This document shows positions 1 through 11,545 of a stretch of DNA of 64,000 bases, in pieces. A model generated the notes under the pieces. That model saw only the letters and a program-made list of their open reading frames with translations. It was not told the origin of the DNA and made no database searches. This DNA comes from Symsagittifera roscoffensis. Lineage: Eukaryota; Xenacoelomorpha; Acoela; Convolutidae. A program made the position numbers and the translations under genes. The stretch's first letter is position 1. Every line of letters begins with the position of its first letter. The stretch covers positions 54,079,074 through 54,143,073 of the forward strand of contig NC_087063.1 of the NCBI RefSeq assembly GCF_963678635.1. Reading direction: 5' to 3'.

Positions 1-1720
1 AGAGCAATGGTCTGTGAATGATAACGGGTAAGATCAGGTCCCCTTTGTATTTAGAAAGTAAGGTTTTATGAATTCGGGACATAAAGTCGTTATCGAATTT
101 AATAGAGATTCCTTGGTTATCTGTAATGACTGATAACTTTTCAATAGAAGCTGAATTATGAAATGCAGTTCTTAAGTTAGTCTTTATTTTTGGATTTAGT
201 TCAGGAAGTGAGTTTAATAAAGAGGGTATAAGTAAAAAGAAATAAGCTCTCTGAAAGTAAAAATTGTCCGAAATTGAATGTTCAAAGTTATAGCCAAATG
301 CAACTGTTTGTGCAAGACTCTAATTGCGAGTGATTTGTATTGCAAATTTTAATTGTTTCAGTGAAGTAATTCCGAATATTCGCGAATAACGACTGTTTGA
401 TGAGAAGTAATCTTTCTTTAATTCCGACTGTTTGATTTTTATTATCCAACTTTGTTATTTTATATACAATTTTAGCTTCTACTGGATTCTTTAATGACGT
501 GTTGTTCTTTTCACAATTCTTCTTTGTACACATAGTATTTGCACATAAATTGTCGGTAATGTTGTTGATTGTTGCAACCACGAATTCGTTGTCGTTATGT
601 GATGAACGGAGAGCTTTTCCAAACGTATCCTCGACAGTAGATCTATGAATCCCTCTTTTTACCCGATATATGTCTATTTTTAGGGCCTCATGGTCGGTCA
701 CGATTTCAAACTCAGAACCGTACAAGTAATTCTTAAAGTGTTTTGTTTCCCAGACTATTCCTAACATTTCAAGTTCATTAGTTGAATATTTCATTTCATG
801 AGTGTTTAAAAATCTCAAAGCAAAGGCAATAGTTATCCACGTTTCACCGTCCCATTGTTCGAAAGTAGATCCTAATCCGTTGTGAGATGCGTCTGTTGTC
901 AATCTTGAAGGTGTTTTTATATCGAAATGGTTATTCTCGGTAATGTTGACAATTCGAGTTCTTAAGTCTTGGAAAGCCGAGGTGTGGGAATCGTTCCAAC
1001 GTTAGATTCATTTGTTGTTTGAAAAGGGTCTTAAAGGAGCGCACAGTGTAGATAAACTAGATAGGAAGTTCATGTACTGATTTATTGATCCGAAGAAAGA
1101 CCTTAGTTCTGAAACGTTTTTCGGTTTCGGGAGGTTTTTATTGAATCGGCTTTCCCACCCAATGGTTTTACTGCTGTATTCGAAATTGTGAAGCCCAACC
1201 ATTCGATATCTTTTTGGAAAAAGGCAATTTTTTCCCATTTGACTGCCATGTTCTTGATTTTTAAGATATTCAAAATTTTCATTAGGATGTCTCGATGTTC
1301 TTCCAGAGAGCCTTTTGAGGCAATTAAGATATCGTCATCGTTACAATTTGGAAAAGTTGTACTCCTTAAAAGGGAACCCATTACTCGTTGAAATTCGTTT
1401 GGCATGTGTCCCAAACCATAAAATCCGGTAAGAAGCGGTACGTCCCAGTAGTTTCCCCTCACACAATACTAAAGTTACCTTGCTTGCTTGTGTTGTCGCA
1501 TAGTTTTAGTTGACTGTATGCGTTTTGCAGATCCAAACTACTAAACCACACAGCCCCCAGTTTTTTTGTTTGACAGTTGTAACGCAATTTAGTCGATCAA
1601 TTCATGTATGTTCGGCATTTAGTATTTATTTTTAAAATTTTGATCGTTTAGCATCTTTGAACTAATTTTTTTGCATCGTCTTTTTCCCGAGTGACGACTA
1701 TTGCGCTGCTTATAGGGTAA
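1..1720 (-). pseudogene. pol: Mag-like Ty3/gypsy pol remnant (RT and RNase H)
   Basis: Fragments of a gypsy-type polymerase read on the minus strand in several broken frames. About 1490-1570 encodes the RT block FSSLDLQNAYSQL, whose Asp is the first catalytic residue. About 1103-1462 covers the region around the second active-site motif, here degraded to NDDD, and the following block containing WLGF. 1008-1238 carries the thumb motif ELRSFFGSINQYMNF. 288-902 begins with the RNase H motif TDASHNGLG and contains VTDHEAL. Frameshifts and stops separate the blocks, so no active enzyme is made. Integrase, if present, lies beyond the left edge. It is one unit with the gag remnant to its right and appears to sit in an upstream TRPM intron. 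Family assignment is from motif recognition. Confidence 0.82.
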
Positions 1721-2364
1721 TCTTTGTCGTATTTTCATTTTTGACGATGTGCCCTTCTTATTCTATTTTTTTTTCAATTCTGCATTCACATTTTCTAAAA
1801 AAAATGAAGGGTGCCCTTCTACCCTTGGTTTGGATTGGTTTAAAAGGTGAGTGAAATTTGTAGTGAAATTTGTAATTTTTCTTTTCAATGAATTTTTTCC
1901 AATTCTCATATAAACGCTTTAAATTGTTTGTACAATTTTAAAGTTAAATTCGTGTGAAAGTTTGAATTATACTTGTCTGGGGGTGAGCCGTTGTTGCCTG
2001 GAAGGAGACATTGCTTTTGAGCGATTTCTACGCCGATTCTTGGCAGATTGTCATTCTCTAAAAAGCTCCTCTTATAACTCGACGTATTTAAAAAAAGGGT
2101 TTCCACAAAAATCAATCCGTTAGGTCGAATTGGATCCACGATCTTTCCAGTTTTGTTGATAGTATCGTTGGTGAATCAACAATAGAGTGCTCGTGTTTTC
2201 TCGTCAACAGGAAGTATTTCCAACGAAGAATCTCTTAATTTTAATTCGTGGAGGACGTTTCGTTTCAAAAAATTGACCTGGTTGGCTGACATTTTTATAG
2301 CTCTATTGTGGTTCCGACGGGGAAAATTGACAATTCTGATTATTTACTTTTTCATCTACCCTAT
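1721..2364 (-). other. Decayed stretch between gag and RT remnants
   Basis: This interval should hold the protease and the start of RT of the minus-strand Mag-like element. Only short frames remain (one at 1906-2139) and I see no DSG or DTG protease motif. Nothing else recognisable. Confidence 0.4.
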
Positions 2365-3341
2365 TTACAGTCGGTTTTTTAGATTTTGATTTACAGAATC
2401 TGCCAAAAGTCCCTTGTAATTATAAACATTACAAATGATGTCCTTTGCTGGGCAAACGTTTAAGTGTCTTTTGGTACAGGCGTTTCCACATTTCATACAC
2501 GAGTTTGATTTTTTTATGTTCAGGCTTGGTTCTCTTTTTACAATATTAAAGTTTTTGTACATCTTGCCGTTATTACTGGAGCTGTTGTTGGCCTTCGTCA
2601 AATTGCTTAATTTTTGGTGATTAAATTAACCCTTTTTGTCGAGTATTGCCTAATTTAAAGCATCCACTGGATTTAAAGTTTCTGACAGAAGCCTCCATTG
2701 GGGATTGCAATTTCCCATATTTAAGATAAAAACGTCTTGTTGTTCGGCATTTAACTCGATTTGACAGGTTCTAGTCAACTCAGAAATTGCTGCCCAGAAC
2801 TGTTCAAAGGACTCTCTGTCCTTTTGTTTTCGGCTCAATAATATGTACCGCTCGAAGAATATGTTAGCTGTTTTTACAAATGCGGCTTCCAGACGATCGA
2901 AAAAATCTTCGAAGGAGATTGATAATACTTTCACTCTCGGGTGCTTCTGTGAAAAGACTCTTTTTCCTTCAGATCTCAGGGCTAGTTATAAAATCATTTT
3001 TACTATTTATCCGCCTCTAATCTTCTGATGCCTCCGAGTTTTCGTTTCTCCGCGATTCTTTTATCCTCAGCATTCTCATAAAATTTCATTACTTCTTTAC
3101 TTCTGACCTCCCTGGCTTTCCTCTGAATTTCAGTTTCTGAATTTTGGGCGCCTTCTAAAATTGGGATATCTGTTTCCGACTTCACTGGATCTTTCTGATT
3201 ATCAATGTCAATATTCTCCTCGACTATTATTGCCAAGTGGAATTGATCTATCCAGTTACTCCAATTGGTGGGTGGTTCATCATTGTGATTTGGCGAAAAG
3301 GCGGGAATTCCTTGCAAATTCGTATTTGATGGCTGCGCCAT
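2365..3341 (-). pseudogene. gag: Mag-like gypsy gag remnant
   Basis: Three minus-strand frames make up a degenerate gag. 3003-3341 is the N-terminal part, starting at a real ATG (MAQPSNTNL) and containing the capsid-like stretch NWSNWIDQF. 2650-2934 continues with a helical capsid segment (ESFEQFWAAISELTRTC). 2365-2601 has a nucleocapsid zinc knuckle, CMKCGNACTKRHLNVC, followed by a second, broken knuckle in which one Cys and the His are replaced. Paired knuckles of this kind are typical of Mag-clade elements. Frame breaks between the pieces show that it is dead. Confidence 0.75.
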
Positions 3342-3640
3342 TTTAAGAAGTGTGCAAATACCACTGGTAAATTAAGATTAACTAATATAACGTTAAAAAG
3401 AATAAAATAAAGATGTTTGAATTAAAACTGCGTTTCTTTATTTCAATCTAAAAGTGATGCGAAGTCCAATGGACTTCGAATAGACGTGACAGGCAGGTAT
3501 TTTACTGAGAACAGAAGGTCAGGATTAATATGAAAAAAAGCACAATCACTATAGCATCAGTTTTCAAAGAAACATAAAGGAAGCTTTTGTCTTGAAAACT
3601 ATCTACTTTCTCCTCGTTCGTCAAGTTCTTATATTTGCAG
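3342..3640. other. 5' region of Mag-like element and TRPM intron
   Basis: Upstream of the minus-strand gag ATG this AT-rich stretch probably holds the primer-binding site and LTR of the Mag-like element. No matching second LTR is in the window, so the boundary cannot be set. It ends at the acceptor TATATTTGCAG used by the first visible TRPM exon. Confidence 0.35.
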
Positions 3641-3766
3641 GAAAAGTTTCTGGCGCTAACGAAGGCTGTGTGCAACAGTCAAAAGAACTCCTTGTTCTAT
3701 TCAATGATGATCAACATGACCAAATACGAAGAAAACACTCTTCATTCTGACGCCGATTTTGCCGAG
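3641..3766 (+). CDS. TRPM: TRPM-like channel exon, cytosolic N-terminal region
   Basis: A 126-bp phase-0 open exon between acceptor TATATTTGCAG and donor GAG|GTTTGT. It encodes 42 residues beginning EKFLALTKAVCNSQKN, a helical segment that fits the cytosolic TRPM homology region before S1. It joins in phase to the exon at 4155. Homology of this exon alone is weak. The call rests on its position just upstream of clear TRPM exons and on consistent phase. Upstream exons must lie left of the window. Confidence 0.55.
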
Positions 3767-4154
3767 GTTTGTAGTTAATCTTGAAAATGAATAGTTCAAT
3801 TAAACCTCGATAGAGATAGCTCGATTAGTTTCACCTTTTCTCAACCGTATAGCAGCGGGTAAAAACTATGTGGTACGTGTGTAGATTTCTCTAGGTACAG
3901 ATTTGACAAACTATAACTTGTTCAGATTAGTCTGAGGTAGGTTGACGACCTTTTGCCAGACTATATCGGGCTACTTGTCTCCGCCTAAAAACACGTCGCA
4001 AGCTGAGATTCATAGCGTATTCAGGGGGAGTTGGGAGCGGAGACAATTCAAAAAGTGCCTCAAATCTATTTTACGATATTGACTTTTGATAGTTTCACAT
4101 TTTTAAAGAATCTGTACAAAATAATCAATGAGAATAGGTGTATTGTAATTGCAG

Positions 4155-4369
4155 ATGAATACTGAAATGGTGAAGTGTCTGTTTGCGGATTTTATGTGGG
4201 TGGTGGATCGCAGACCAGAAGAGAAGACAGAGGATAGCGAGAAAGACAGTAACGGAAAGAGAAAGGGGAGGGGCAGCAGAAGGGAGCCGGAGAGGGTGCT
4301 GTCAGTTAGGAATGTGAACTACTCATTCCTTTTCCACCTCGCCCTCTTCTGTCTCAACAAAGATCTCAG
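4155..4369 (+). CDS. TRPM: TRPM-like channel exon, pre-S1 region with charged insert
   Basis: Acceptor TAATTGCAG, 215-bp exon, donor CTCAG|GTAGAA, ending in phase 2. The product has a helical N-terminal part (KCLFADFMWVVDRR), then a very charged insert rich in Lys, Glu and Arg (about residues 20-50 of the exon), then FLFHLALFCLNKDL. The last segment matches the TRPM cytosolic block that precedes the transmembrane domain. The charged insert has no counterpart I recognise and probably forms a surface loop. The spliced codon AG|C gives Ser at the boundary with the next exon. Confidence 0.7.
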
Positions 4370-4629
4370 GTAGAATACCACGTGACATCATGTTTCCGCT
4401 TCAGCAATGGGGGTTCACCAGAGCCATTTTTTTCGTTTAGTTTTTCTCTCATCGAACTTGCAAGTTTTTTGACAGGCAGCGTTCTTTTTTTAATTTGAAA
4501 AGGAATTATTACTGATTCTAGTATAAGGCATAAATTTATTTGTTTTTATTTTTGAAGGAAGATTTTGATAGTAAAATAAAAAACGAAGTAGGTAAATTAG
4601 CTAAATTAATTTCTTTCTCTTGGTTTTAG

Positions 4630-4930
4630 CCTGGTGATCTGGAAGCGACTGGAACGCAGAACTCATTTCTGTCTCTCAGCTGGAATCACTCTCTACAAAG
4701 TGAGCCAGATGTCGTTCACCAGCAAGTCCACCTACATGCAGACCAAAATAGAAGAGCTCAGAGACTTCTACGAAGAGGAACTCATCAACATCACCACACA
4801 GCTGGCTCAAGATGACTTCTCAAAGCTGAAACAGATCATGATCAAAAATATATACCCGGATATATTCAAGTTCAACGTGATAAAGGCGGCTGAAATGGCA
4901 CAGTTTGAAAAATTTTTCGCTCAACGGGCG
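4630..4930 (+). CDS. TRPM: TRPM-like channel exon, pre-S1 helical domain
   Basis: Starts after acceptor TGGTTTTAG and completes a Ser codon with the previous exon. It encodes a helical region: VIWKRLERRTHFCLSAG, then a run of Glu and Leu-rich helices (KIEELRDFYEEELINITTQL), then AEMAQFEKFFAQRA. This is the TRPM segment before S1, where other members have a Trp-containing helix followed by an acidic helix. The donor is probably GCG|GTCTTG at 4931, which is weak but keeps the frame into the next exon. The true end could differ by a few bases. Confidence 0.75.
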
Positions 4931-5142
4931 GTCTTGGGCTAGTTTAATTTCTTTTATTGGACCTAGTTTGCCTTTTAGAATCAGCAGTTCATCTGTTTAC
5001 GGCGTTTAAATGGGAGTTTGGCAGATAATGTATAGGATCATTGAGCTTCTTGATGTGTCAAAAACTGAGCCAAAATTAATTAGGGTTGAAACAGATCAAA
5101 AAAATTTTCTTCTTAGAAAAACTAAATTGTTTTTTTTTAGAG

Positions 5143-5686
5143 CTCATTCTAACAGTTTGGACTGGTCGACTGCAATCACACGTGAAAGATCGGTACATTC
5201 TGCTCGGACTTGTTTGTCCTTGGATGATACCTATGCTTGAGTTCGAATCATCAGAACGCCATGCCAGTGTCCTTAACCTTCTACAGGATCCGAGAATAAT
5301 CACTAACATTTTATCCTTGAGAACCGATTCTGTAATATCCAAGTACCGCATGTTCTATATGGCTCCGATAACTAAATTCTGGGGTAATTTTGTGACGTTT
5401 TTATTCTTTTTGGGGCTATTTTCTCAGTTCATGCTTTCAAAAGCGAGATACGAAACCATAGGAGTGATGGAATGTGCATTGATGACCTATGCAGTCGCTG
5501 CTACAGTCGAAGAGGTTGTGCAGTTCCACGAATATGGCGACAACTACTCGACGCGGTTAAAAAACTATTTCAAACCAGACACGAACAAACTAGACTCAGC
5601 CGTTCTTTTCATGTTCATGTTAACTTTTCTGATTAGAATCCTAAGATATGACTTATTCTTGGGTTTCTCCGCTGCCTACATCACAG
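5143..5686 (+). CDS. TRPM: TRPM-like channel exon, pre-S1 linker through S3/S4
   Basis: A 544-bp exon after a long T tract (acceptor TTTTTTTTAGAG), ending at donor CACAG|GTCACG in phase 1. It starts with LILTVWTGRLQSHVKDR, the conserved TRPM Trp-x-Gly-Arg-Leu motif. APITKFWGNFVTFLFFLGL then enters the first transmembrane segments. Further hydrophobic helices follow at about exon residues 109-122 and 150-175. This is the best TRPM diagnostic in the window. The channel conducts cations across a membrane as a tetramer, but the sequence does not show which TRPM subtype it is. Confidence 0.85.
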
Positions 5687-5949
5687 GTCACGTGACGAAA
5701 TTCAAGCAGACATTTGAACTCAACCTTTTCAATAATTTTTCTATAAATACCTTTTGCCTTCAATTATAAGATAATAGTTTTCCACTTGCTTCAGGGATTT
5801 TTTAAACCTTTTTTTCTAAAACTTATTACATTTTTTGACTAATTCATATCAACGTTTACGAGTAAAAAGTCAGTTTGCAAATATTCGGTTTCTCTACAAT
5901 TTTCATTAGATGATCTCGATGATGTCTGCTTGATACTCCCCCGTCGCAG

Positions 5950-6290
5950 ATATCTTTTACACGACTAGTTTGATTCTCGGCTATGTCCGAGTTCTATTCT
6001 TTGTCATGATTAAACCTTCTCTCGGGCCATACATAATCATGCTCCAATTCATGGTCAAAGATCTAACGGCGTTCATGGTAATTCTTGTGAGCTGTGTGCT
6101 TGGTTTCGGAGTAGCAATGGAGGCCCTCCTCGTCGCCAACTCCCCGGAAAAATCTCTCTGGATAGAGATCTGGGGCTTCCTAGTAAAACCGACTATGCAG
6201 ATGTATGGTTTTGATCTGTTTCTAGACGACATTGCTCTGGCGTTCAATTGTTCTGCTCCGGACGATGAAAGTTTTTCGACTAACGTCCTT
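5950..6290 (+). CDS. TRPM: TRPM-like channel exon, S4-S5 and pore loop
   Basis: Acceptor CCGTCGCAG supplies AT to complete an Asp codon from the previous exon. The exon encodes S4/S5 (SLILGYVRVLFFVMIKPSLG), the helix FMVKDLTAFMVILVS, and the pore region IEIWGFLVKPTMQMYGFDLF followed by LDDI and a Cys. In TRPM channels the residues after the pore helix form the selectivity filter. Here that position reads YGFD. The downstream end is not clear because no strong GT donor follows ESFSTN, so the exon end is approximate. The next exon (S6) lies 25 kb away on the far side of the minus-strand retroelement. Confidence 0.82.
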
Positions 6291-6551
6291 GGGTATGAAA
6301 ATGAAAAGCGGATTGAAACCATACTTTAATTTTGAGGTTTTTGTGCGAGATCGAAGTGTACTTTTTAAATCTAGGTTTTACAATATTAAATCTAGTTATT
6401 TTTTCATATTTTCTTAAACCCAAAATTCTTTTTTTAAGCTTTTTAACAACACTATAAATCCATTTGGTACGTATAAAAGGACTATTTGCTTCGAATAAAT
6501 TGAATTAAAGCATGCAGATTTGATGCTGTAAAATGGTAGCCGTGGAAAATT
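6291..6551 (+). other. TRPM intron, left of the retroelement
   Basis: AT-rich intron sequence between the pore exon and the minus-strand element. No coding or repeat signal seen. Confidence 0.5.
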
Positions 6552-6555
6552 CTTG

Positions 6556-6946
6556 TGATTTATGTACGAGGTACTGTACTCATAGAGTAATTTCAGACAA
6601 GGTACACCGTATGTTCGTCACGCAATCTTGTTTTCGGCCGGATAGATTCGTGCAACTTCTTAGTCTAATAGCAATCTTCATCTTACTCTTATATCTCTTA
6701 GTCTCAACAGATCTAGTGTATACTTTTATTTACAAGTTAGTTCTTGGAGTTTATCCAGAAGGAGAACAACTGTACTCTAAGAATTATTCAAATCGTTCTG
6801 CTGCTACAACTACAAATAGTTTCAGGTGTTACAAATAAAAGCCAATGTTAGTGATGGAATATGATTGGTTAGTTAAGAATATTTTACAGAGATTGTTTTA
6901 TCAATAATATTATTGGTTTATAAATACTAGTTACGAACTAGTTCCG
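6556..6946 (-). repeat. 3' LTR of the old minus-strand element
   Basis: The reverse complement aligns along its length with the 410-bp LTRs at 36737 and 55099. Shared blocks include TTTCGGCCGGATAGATTCGTGCAACTTCTTAGTC split over 6632-6666. The inner edge is preceded on the sense strand by CCGGATGGG, as in the young element. The outer edge ends in CA (sense) next to CTTG. The 13-bp palindrome of the young LTR is partly decayed here. Confidence 0.88.
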
Positions 6947-8400
6947 CCCATCCGGGGCTTAGAGAATTTTTAGTTTTTAATTATTTATTGTAGTGAAGGA
7001 CGGTTGAGGTAGTTTTCTTTTAGAGGTTTGAGCAGTGACTTCTTGAAGAGAGAAGAGATGTAATAGTTTGGGTAGAGAGAAGAAGAACATTTGTTCGTGT
7101 TCCAAATGTGGGTCTCGTTTGAATGTGGATCGTCTTGGGTGATTGTGTCCGGAATTCAGACCGATGCAATGATGTGTTGATTTCGTTAAGCTTAGAGCGA
7201 GGCTAAGTGCAAGATGAAGTTTGACTTTTCCGTGTGAAGTGCCAAGTGACTAGGAACGGTATCTGAGATCAACATCGAGTTGGCCATTGGTCTTTTTTCC
7301 ATTGGTATTCCTTTGGTATTCCTTTGCTGTTGGGTCCATACTTAAAATGCTTTGACGGTTCTGACTACGTCAACAAACGTAATAGATTTGCCATTCCAGA
7401 GTTGGATTGTAATCGAGTGTTCATCTCCTTTTACTGCTCGTTCCATTGGCTCTAAGAAATCTTTTGAATCATACTGCATTATATATCTACATCTTGTTAG
7501 TGAAGTCAGTTTTTACTTATGATTTAATAATAGTTATTGTCGCAGAAGCGTTTTTGTTTTAGTTCAGTTAATTTAAAGAGTCGCTCACCCTAGAGCAACT
7601 CTCATCAAAAATAGAGTATGGGTCACTAAGCGTGGTTGAAGCGCGGTGGGTTAGGCCGGCTATAGAGCAAGCTCAGGACGTCCCTCTGGTTGGTGAGGCC
7701 AGGAGTAAACTTTTATCTTCTCTTTGGACAGAGTCTTTTTTTGTGTTCAACCTTTTATTTCCTTTTTATCATGTGTTTTCTTTTTTTTTATGGTTCTGTC
7801 TTTTTCTCAAAAATAGAAAGTAGCGTTTTGGGTTTGTCTTTTGACTTTTTAGTGTTTCATTTGGTTTCAAAAAAAACTTGAAAACAAGAAATTATCCAGT
7901 ATTGATCTGGGTTTAATCCGGTTTGGGTACCGTGGGACTTTCTTTCTTATTCATGGTATTTGTTTGCGGTTTTATGGCGTTAGTAAGCTGCGTTGGTTAG
8001 CTTGAGTTTATTCTTATATTTCCTTTCAACCGGGTTAAAGGAAAGTTTGAAAATTGTGAAAACAAGTTAGAGTTGGTATCAGTTAGTTTTGAAACTAAAA
8101 ATTCACTTATCAAACACTTCTTCGTGGAGAGTTGTGCGAATTGGTGGAAAGAGTGGGTGGCATTTAGGCGAGTGCAGAGATTGAAAGTTTACAAAGGAAG
8201 CTTAACATGAAACAAATAGTTTTCTTTTGATTTATTTGCAGTATTTATGATTTTACTGTTCTAATCATTTACTTCATTTGTTAAATAGGATTTTAGGAGC
8301 TCTAGAAAAAAGTTTACAATTTTTGATTTGGGTTTGTTTGTTTTTAGATGAACGGTCGGTGAAATCTAAAAAAAGGAAAGTGAGACAATTGTATAATATG
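6947..8400 (-). other. 3' noncoding region of the old element
   Basis: Homologous to 53517-55098 of the young element. The most conserved part is 7575-7710, which keeps both stem-loops of the twin-hairpin element (sense coordinates 7705-7682 and 7661-7640). Another conserved patch near 8130 carries CTTCGTGGAG, matching the patch near 53930. No long open frame, so conservation here probably reflects RNA or packaging function. Confidence 0.7.
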
Positions 8401-9780
8401 GTGAGCGTTTTCAAATAATTGTTAGTTGAAATATTCATTTATACTTAGAAAGAGTTGTCTTCATCAAAAAATCCATATGAGAAGTTAGAGCGAATTGTGT
8501 TGGATGATGTGAAAAAATTCGCAAGCATGCGGACGATGTGTTTAGTCTGAAGCAGAGGCCCGAGAAGCTCTAACACTCGGCAAGGTATTTAGTTCTTCAT
8601 TTTTATGTCAAAATACATGAGATGTGTTTTGGATTAAAATATATAATTTATGATTCTATTTAATATTATGTATCTACTCTAGTATGGGGATTTCAATTGA
8701 CTGTATATACTCGAGGGGGATGATTAGTGTGCAGGAGTCGTCAACATCAGAGGATTTCGTTGGTGGGCAGAATATATACAATTGTCGAATTGGATCGTAG
8801 TTACGGACGATGCCGTGAAGATTAGTATTCTTTATACAATCAGAAAAATTTAGGAAATATGGTGAAGTGTATTTGGAGTTAATGAAAGTAAATCTGTGTT
8901 GTGGGTTTCATGATAGGGTCGTCTTCAATATCTGTGTCTTCCATTTAGCGTGTAATAGCGTGGTAATAATAACTAATGGAAAATCTGTTAGCTCGTGGTG
9001 CTATAAATCTGTGTAGTATCTGGTTTAGTCCTGTAGTATTGAATTGTTTCTCGTGTCGTGCAGTTGTTAGTTTATGTAAACGGGATTGGCATAGTTCGTT
9101 ATCAGCGGGATTATTGTATAAGGGAAGAGCTAATGGATTAGTAAAGTGGTAGTATGAGGAAACAGGCTATACTCATCAACGAAGTTCAGTTGGTCGTTCT
9201 TAGTGGTCTGGTAGTATGTGTACTGTGGGAAAATGGAAAAAATGGTAAGTTTTAAGAATTCGTTACTGTTAGTATGGACTGGATGAAGGGAAAATAGCTG
9301 GGCTGGTCGGGGTGGCTGAGCAGTTGGGATTGTGCATTAGGATGTTTACGTTTGAAAACTCTGTGGGCTCTTGTTTTTATTTCGTTGGATGAGTGGTTTG
9401 AGGAATCAGAGGTTGATATGGAGTGTGATAGCTGATTAATTGTTAGTGTAATAGTATTTTGAAGTTGCTGTTGCAGGGTGATGAAGTTATCTAATTCATG
9501 CTTTAGTTCGTCAGTGACGGGGCTAAGTGGGTCGGGTTGATCGCTGGTCATTGGGAAAAGAATGGGAGTGGTGTCAGTATAGGAATAGGGGGTTGGGGAG
9601 GGTTCATTGGGAAGATGGGAAGTAAGGGGCTGGAAAGGGGGTTGCGAAAAAGGTGATGGACTGGGTTCGGAGTCTTGAAATTCGTCTTAGGTATCTATGT
9701 CGGAATTATTGAATTGGGAAATTGTTTTAATAATAGTTGGTGTGGAATTATCAGAATCCATGCGTGGTGAGAAGTCAGGT
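8400..9780 (-). pseudogene. ORF-C remnant (accessory gene after env)
   Basis: Decayed homologue of the 599-codon ORF-C at 51717. Around 8690-8870 the minus strand encodes a stretch closely matching ORF-C (TNLHGI, YIFCP, SIEIPI). 9252-9551 carries ELDNFITLQQQ, then RVFKRKHPN, matching residues about 137-147 and 198-207 of ORF-C. About 9700-9770 holds the N-terminal MDSDNS segment fused in frame to the env tail. Similarity of this unnamed protein in a diverged copy is the main evidence that ORF-C is a real gene. Confidence 0.72.
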
Positions 9781-11545
9781 TGGAAAGGAAAATGCGAGAG
9801 GAGTGACATTCGAGGTTGGATGGGTAGGAAAGTCAACGGTTGAGGGATCCAATATGGCGGCTCATCGTGGGCTAAAAAATGTTTGTTTTGAGAACGCAAA
9901 TTTGTGGTATGTGGTTGTTTTACAATCTGTTCATATGTGTCGTCAATGTTTGGCTGGTGAAGTGCTATATGAGATACTGGGCTTTGTGAGTAGCTATGAC
10001 TTTGATAGATGTGCTCTGTTACTGCTAATGTATTTCTGTAATTTCGTGGTACCAAATATAAGGGGTGATTGTTATGTAGGTTAGGTAACTGTGGTGGTGC
10101 TGTGGGTGTTGGGTTTGTATTGTATTGTGAAGGATCGTATGAGTTTGGTGTTGTTGATAGTTTTTTATTTTAATCGCCAACTTGAGCGTCGAGGAGAACT
10201 TTATGATTCGAATTTGAAACAATTCCGAAAAATCCTGCAAATGAAACACGTGCTACAATTGCTTGTTTATTTACTTGTGTATTTATCGCGCATGTGTTGT
10301 AGATTCTTTTCAATACTGAGAAGAGGAATCCGAGAAGAGGAACATGGCGTATAATACAGTCAGTCTTTCTAAGATCTAGTACGGCCATCCTAGAAAAACG
10401 AGAAGATCACTTTTTAGGTTTAAAAAACTAAAAATATATATAAGTGATATATCCTGTGGACGGTACTTTTTACTAATAAGATGTATATAGTCTTTTATAT
10501 CTTTAAAACATCTGCTGTAATATTGTGCGTAGATACCTGACAAATGTGCGGTTTCAACGAGTTTTCTCTAGTTTTGATCTATTGATTGTCTTTGTATCGT
10601 ATCCATTTTAGTGAGGAGTTCTTGAAATTGTTGTGTTCGAATCAGATGTTCTATATCTGATCTTGAGTATATAACTATCGGTTGTAAGTCTATATTTGGG
10701 TTACGAGCGCTTGCTCTTATACTTTCTGGTGAGAGTTTCTTTAATGGTGGCATGAGAGTAGGGTATGGAAATGGAGATAATTTTTTTCCTCGTTTGTGTT
10801 TAGCTGTACTACCTTGTGGCTATTTTCAGATCCACATGGGATAGCTCTATCCCAAAAAAAATGCGTCTTGAAAAGGTATCAACAAAACATACCTTATTTT
10901 TGTAGGATATAGGGATAATTTTGTAACATCATTTATCTTTAAAAACGTATAATGGTGATACTTTTTTAATACATGTGTAGAACCAGAGAATGTTTCCTTC
11001 GTAGTTAATAATAATTGATCTATTTGCTGATAATAAAAATCCATTTTAGGGTATTTTTGATACTGCAAATGCAAGTGATTGTAATATTTGTGTACGTTCG
11101 ATTTCACATAAGCGATGAAGTTTTTCTAGTTCGGATAGTGAAATTTTTTGAAAAATTTTTACTTATTGTGGAGTCCAATTTCATATCTAGGTGTATATCA
11201 TTGTGGATTGCACCATAAGAAGTGTTATTCCTTTGTGAAAATTCTTGTAAACGTGTGCTATCTTTATCTTGCGGGCAAATTTTTCCGCCAGGGTTTCTTG
11301 TGCTTTTCAAAACTGTTACTGTGATATAAGATTTCTTATCGTTACGCTTTTAATTTGGGTGTATAATTAGTTTTCCTGTTTTCACGTCGAGACTTCTTTC
11401 GTACTCGACAAGAATTTTTGAATATTGTGTCTTGAAAAGTGGTGTGATATATTTACAAACGACTTCTGTTTCAAGTTAGATTTGAAAACGTGTTAACTTG
11501 TTTTCAATAACGTCAAAATTTTATAATATTGTGGTTTTGATCTTT
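9690..11545 (-). pseudogene. env: env remnant, C-terminal half
   Basis: Minus-strand fragments align in order with the last ~550 codons of the env-like ORF at 49102. They include the cytoplasmic tail (YEQIVKQPHTTN, 9687-10055), the membrane region (LLGFLFSVLKRIYNTCAI, 10170-10388), DIKDYI near 10480, SPESIRASARNPNIDLQ (10568-10753) and STRLQEFSQRN (11104-11310). Frameshifts separate the pieces. At about 11545 the sequence jumps directly to integrase, so the N-terminal half of env is missing here and lies elsewhere in the rearranged element. 10576-12150 is repeated almost exactly at 25962-27540. Confidence 0.8.
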